From the NCBI GenBank assembly GCA_964600435.1, contig CAZRJB010000007.1, positions 1-64,000 on the forward strand: DNA of 64,000 nucleotides. The letters are read 5' to 3'. Shown in pieces: positions 61,573-64,000 of the stretch (position 1 is its first letter; each line of letters opens with the position of its first letter). The notes under the pieces are model-generated. The model made no database searches. It was not told where the DNA came from and saw nothing but the letters and a program-made list of their open reading frames with translations. The DNA is from HGM11367 sp964600435. Its GTDB lineage: Bacteria > Bacillota > Clostridia > Christensenellales > UBA1242. Made by a program: the position numbers and the translations under genes.

Positions 61573-62571
61573 ATGAAATATATAATATCATATCAAGAAC
61601 AAAGCAAAAACATTTGCTTTGACGAACTGAAAAAATTAAATGCAAATTTTAAGGAAATTGAGCCATTAAACAACAGCCAAAGTTTAATTCAACTCAACTT
61701 GCCAAAACAAGAATTTAGCAGATTGGTTAAATCAACACCAATAATTTTTTTAAGACATATTTTTTCTGTTGAATATGAGTTTGCAAAACCATTTAATGCA
61801 ACAAAATTTGTAAAAACCTTAGAATTGCAACTAGATAAAACCAAAACTTTTAGCATTCAATTCTTAACAAACATCAACCATAAAAATTGTGAAACAAACA
61901 CTCAAAAATTGGCAGAAATGCTTGTAAGCAAAAATTATTTGCTAAATGTTAAAGAACCAAACCAAATTGTTAGTGTTTTTGAAACAGAAAACACAATATA
62001 TGCAGGCATTGGCAACATTCAAACAAATTTGTCAAGTTTTAAAGCAGGAATGCCACATTTTTCAAAAATAAACAACTTTATTTCAAGAGCAGAATTTAAA
62101 CTTTTGGAAGCAATTGATTTGGCAAACATAAATCTTTCCAACATGAAATTTGGTGCAGACCTTGGTGCTTCGCCGGGCGGCTGGACAAAAGTTTTGGCAA
62201 ATAACAATATAAAAACACATGCAATTGACCCTGCAAATTTGTCACAAGATATAAAAAACAACAAAAATGTTCAACATTTTAGAATGACAACCGAAGAATA
62301 TTTAAAAAGATTTTCTTATAAAAATTTTGATATTGTTGTAAATGATATGAAAATGGATATTGTTTTAAGCACAGATATAATTTTGGATTTTTTTCAAAGA
62401 ATTAACAACAACGGAATTGTTATAATGACATTTAAGTTGTCAAAAAATTATAATTATAAACAAATAATTAACTGCTTAAACAAACTTAAACAAAAATACA
62501 CTCCAATCCTGGCTCGCCAACTTTTTCATAATAGAAGCGAAATAACAATAGTTTTGAAAAAAAATGTCTAA
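61573..62571 (+). CDS. RlmM-like rRNA/tRNA 2'-O-methyltransferase
   Basis: A 332-residue protein. The N-terminal ~170 residues fit a THUMP-like RNA-binding region. The RrmJ/FtsJ-type methyltransferase follows: FISRAEFKLLEAI, the SAM motif FGADLGASPGGWTKVL, the acidic VVNDMKMDIV, IVIMTFKLSKN, and RSEITIVL. The K-D-K-E catalytic tetrad is complete. E. coli RlmM makes Cm2498 in 23S rRNA; the target here is inferred. The gene has its own strong promoter and no operon partner. Confidence 0.85.
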   Translation: MKYIISYQEQSKNICFDELKKLNANFKEIEPLNNSQSLIQLNLPKQEFSRLVKSTPIIFLRHIFSVEYEFAKPFNATKFVKTLELQLDKTKTFSIQFLTNINHKNCETNTQKLAEMLVSKNYLLNVKEPNQIVSVFETENTIYAGIGNIQTNLSSFKAGMPHFSKINNFISRAEFKLLEAIDLANINLSNMKFGADLGASPGGWTKVLANNNIKTHAIDPANLSQDIKNNKNVQHFRMTTEEYLKRFSYKNFDIVVNDMKMDIVLSTDIILDFFQRINNNGIVIMTFKLSKNYNYKQIINCLNKLKQKYTPILARQLFHNRSEITIVLKKNV

Positions 62572-62626
62572 CAATCATTTGCGTTTTTTAAATGAAAATA
62601 ATAAACTATAAAAAAAGGGGGATAAC

Positions 62627-62863
62627 ATGAAAAACAAAAAGAGCAAAATTATTTCAGATGCCATCTGTGGAATTTTAATGCTTCTCAGCATAATTGTGTA
62701 TTTAATTTTAGGTTTTGTTATACATTTTTGGCATCCAGGCTGGTTAATTATTGTTTGCAGTTCACTTGCATGTGGAATCATTTCAATAATTACAAACTTG
62801 GTGTTTGATTTAAAAAATGCAAACAACGAAAGCGCTCAAGAACAACCAACTCAAGATAAATAA
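62627..62863 (+). CDS. Small two-helix membrane protein
   Basis: A 78-residue protein. A Lys-rich N-terminus leads into two membrane helices (ILMLLSIIVYLILGFVIHFW and LIIVCSSLACGIISIITNLVF) and a polar Gln/Glu-rich tail. The start follows GGGGG. I do not recognise the family. It is followed by a strong hairpin terminator. Confidence 0.6.
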   Translation: MKNKKSKIISDAICGILMLLSIIVYLILGFVIHFWHPGWLIIVCSSLACGIISIITNLVFDLKNANNESAQEQPTQDK

Positions 62864-62893
62864 CCATTTTTTATACATAACAATAATAACACA

Positions 62894-62925
62894 AAAATGC
62901 TCCTAAAACAATTTAGGAGCATTTT
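62894..62925 (+). terminator. Strong bidirectional terminator
   Basis: A perfect 14-bp stem (AAAATGCTCCTAAA/TTTAGGAGCATTTT) with a 4-base ACAA loop, behind the small membrane protein gene. Confidence 0.9.
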
Positions 62926-62944
62926 AACTGCTTTGCAATTAAAT

Positions 62945-63022
62945 ACAAAAAAAGAGAACAATTTGTCTATAATGTTTAAAACTAACGAAACACACTTTAA
63001 TCTACAAATGGTTCTCTTTTCC
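62945..63022 (-). ncRNA. Candidate small RNA, about 75 nt
   Basis: On the minus strand a perfect -35 (TTGACA, at 63050-63055) and a weak -10 (TTTATT, 63027-63032) are 17 bp apart. The predicted transcript would start with AAAAGAGAAC and end in a hairpin with one mismatch (AAAAGAGAAC-ACAAAT region) followed by T7. No ORF is inside. The sequence matches no RNA family I know. Confidence 0.35.
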
Positions 63023-63138
63023 CAGCAATAAAAACAAATATTTTACATTTGTCAATAAATGGGAGTTATTTGCAACAAACACTTTAACCTTAACAACAAA
63101 GAATATCTGTTCCCCATAATAAAAAAGAGAAGAATAAC

Positions 63139-63181
63139 AAAAAGCGAAAGTATGTTACATCCTCAAACACTTTCGCTTTTT
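63139..63181 (-). terminator. Terminator of right-edge fibre-like gene
   Basis: AAAAAGCGAAAGT (63139-63151) pairs with ACTTTCGCTTTTT (63169-63181), about 60 bp after the stop codon at 63240. Confidence 0.8.
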
Positions 63182-63239
63182 GCTTTTATTTAGTTGTAAG
63201 TGCCATTTAATTAATTGTGAATTAAGCACTTAACATTTT

Positions 63240-64000
63240 TTATTGCCAAATTACTACATCTCCTTTAACATAGTGCCAATAATTATATCCATCTTTTGTT
63301 GGTTGTGTTTCAGAATAATAGTAACACACTTCCGTGACGTTTTTAATGCTTTCTGTGCTATTATATCCGTTCGCAAGCCAAACATTATAACCCATTTGTT
63401 CAACTTCACCTTTGGTGAATTCGTAAAACACTTGAATTCGTTTGTTATTATTATTTTCAAGCACATTGTAAAAAATTGGAAATCTATCAGTTAAATCTTT
63501 ACTTAAAATATATTTAGTATATGGACATGTGTCACCAGGAAATATTCCGTAAAAACCTGTTATTTTTAAAGTTCTAGGGACATCTCCATCTCTACAAAGC
63601 TTAATGTCTTCACCTATTTTTAAATAATTATTATTATTTATTGCAGATACCTTATCTATATGCATCAACCTTAATGTGTTTGTAGTATAATTGGCTTCAT
63701 ATATGCAAATAACACCACCTATTTGTTGAGAAATAAAATTTCCCAAATATGTTATATCATAACCACAAAGCGTATCTTTATTTGGGAATACAATAGGGTA
63801 ATTAATTCTTCCCGTATATGTTTTAGGTACATAATAAACCATATGCTCTCTTGAAGAGTTATTGTCTATGTCATTAACCACATAAAATTTACCACCATTA
63901 AAAACAATTTCTGGTAAAGTTATTACGCCTACTCCGTTACTGATATTATTTGCAGTTGCATTTTTAAAAGATGCGGTTAGATTATATTCGTCGAAAGTGT
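63240..64000 (-). CDS. Fibre-like surface protein, C-terminal part (runs off edge)
   Basis: The frame is open from 64000 to the stop at 63240 (253 codons seen), so the gene continues beyond the window. The 63881 start often proposed is only a GTG inside it. The visible part is Asn/Tyr/Thr-rich and beta-strand-rich (for example LTASFKNATANNISNGVG, TGRINYPIVFPNKD, YNVWLANGYNSTESIKN), like the head of the coiled-coil fibre protein at 9.7-11.5 kb, but no clear similarity was seen by eye. No signal peptide or N-terminus is visible. It is followed by a strong terminator. Confidence 0.6.
   Translation of the reverse strand, partial: TFDEYNLTASFKNATANNISNGVGVITLPEIVFNGGKFYVVNDIDNNSSREHMVYYVPKTYTGRINYPIVFPNKDTLCGYDITYLGNFISQQIGGVICIYEANYTTNTLRLMHIDKVSAINNNNYLKIGEDIKLCRDGDVPRTLKITGFYGIFPGDTCPYTKYILSKDLTDRFPIFYNVLENNNNKRIQVFYEFTKGEVEQMGYNVWLANGYNSTESIKNVTEVCYYYSETQPTKDGYNYWHYVKGDVVIWQ

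Larger units (their letters stand above)
62864..63239. other. Gene-free stretch with terminators and a possible small RNA
   Basis: A 376-bp region between convergent genes. It has a 14-bp perfect terminator (62894-62925), a possible minus-strand small RNA (about 62945-63022) and a second terminator (63139-63181). Confidence 0.6.

Noticed and set aside
63240..63881. Complete 213-residue gene starting at 63881
   Set aside because: That start is a GTG in the middle of a frame that stays open to the window edge; the gene is partial.

Overview
The window is AT-rich, low-GC Firmicutes-type DNA that most likely comes from a spore-forming, uncultured gut-type Clostridia. The evidence is the operon dnaX-ybaB-recR, the block mrnC-rlmB-sigH, SpmA/SpmB, a GerA-type germinant receptor operon with a sigma-G-like promoter, Veg, TlyA and a DnaD/DnaC-like primosome. 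Codon use is strongly A/T-ended and proteins are rich in Lys, Asn and Ile. No phage, IS element or CRISPR array was recognised.

Layout. 0.3-9.6 kb: an XRE regulator, then recR, ybaB and dnaX on the minus strand. dnaX carries an A10 slip site, and a -1 shift there adds a tau-like C-terminal domain. A secreted M1-type metallopeptidase follows, then a plus-strand DnaD-like/DnaC-like/HD operon, spmAB and small ORFs. 9.7-39.3 kb is a cell-surface region: a coiled-coil fibre-like protein, a TasA/camelysin-like protein, a 6222-residue MBG/InlB-repeat protein anchored by a C-terminal membrane helix, a divergent single-pass exoprotein, a HelD-type helicase, a lipoprotein, and a GDSL/SGNH esterase with InlB repeats. 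39.5-46 kb: an SDR enzyme, a YjdF-like membrane protein, an amidase-domain protein with a HicB-like partner, an ATP-grasp ligase, rubrerythrin, and sigH-rlmB-mrnC.

46-64 kb: a DnaA-box-rich intergenic region next to rsmG-mnmG (candidate oriC, although dnaA is not in the window), gpmI, tlyA, an Smr-like protein, tRNA-Glu(CTC), veg, an acidic zinc-ribbon protein, the gerA operon, a membrane-anchored Fn3-like protein, an SPFH/DUF1858/TIM-barrel cluster, an RlmM-like methyltransferase, and a fibre-like protein that runs off the right edge.

Points that stand out: (1) the dnaX slip site; (2) a DnaA-box cluster beside rsmG; (3) six genes without a Shine-Dalgarno whose -10-like hexamer ends exactly six bases before the ATG, suggesting leaderless transcription; (4) a 91-bp, almost fully self-complementary three-arm palindrome behind the peptidase gene, with a second tRNA-sized cloverleaf palindrome at 59.1 kb; (5) the very large surface protein and several other exoproteins anchored by a C-terminal helix with no LPXTG motif.
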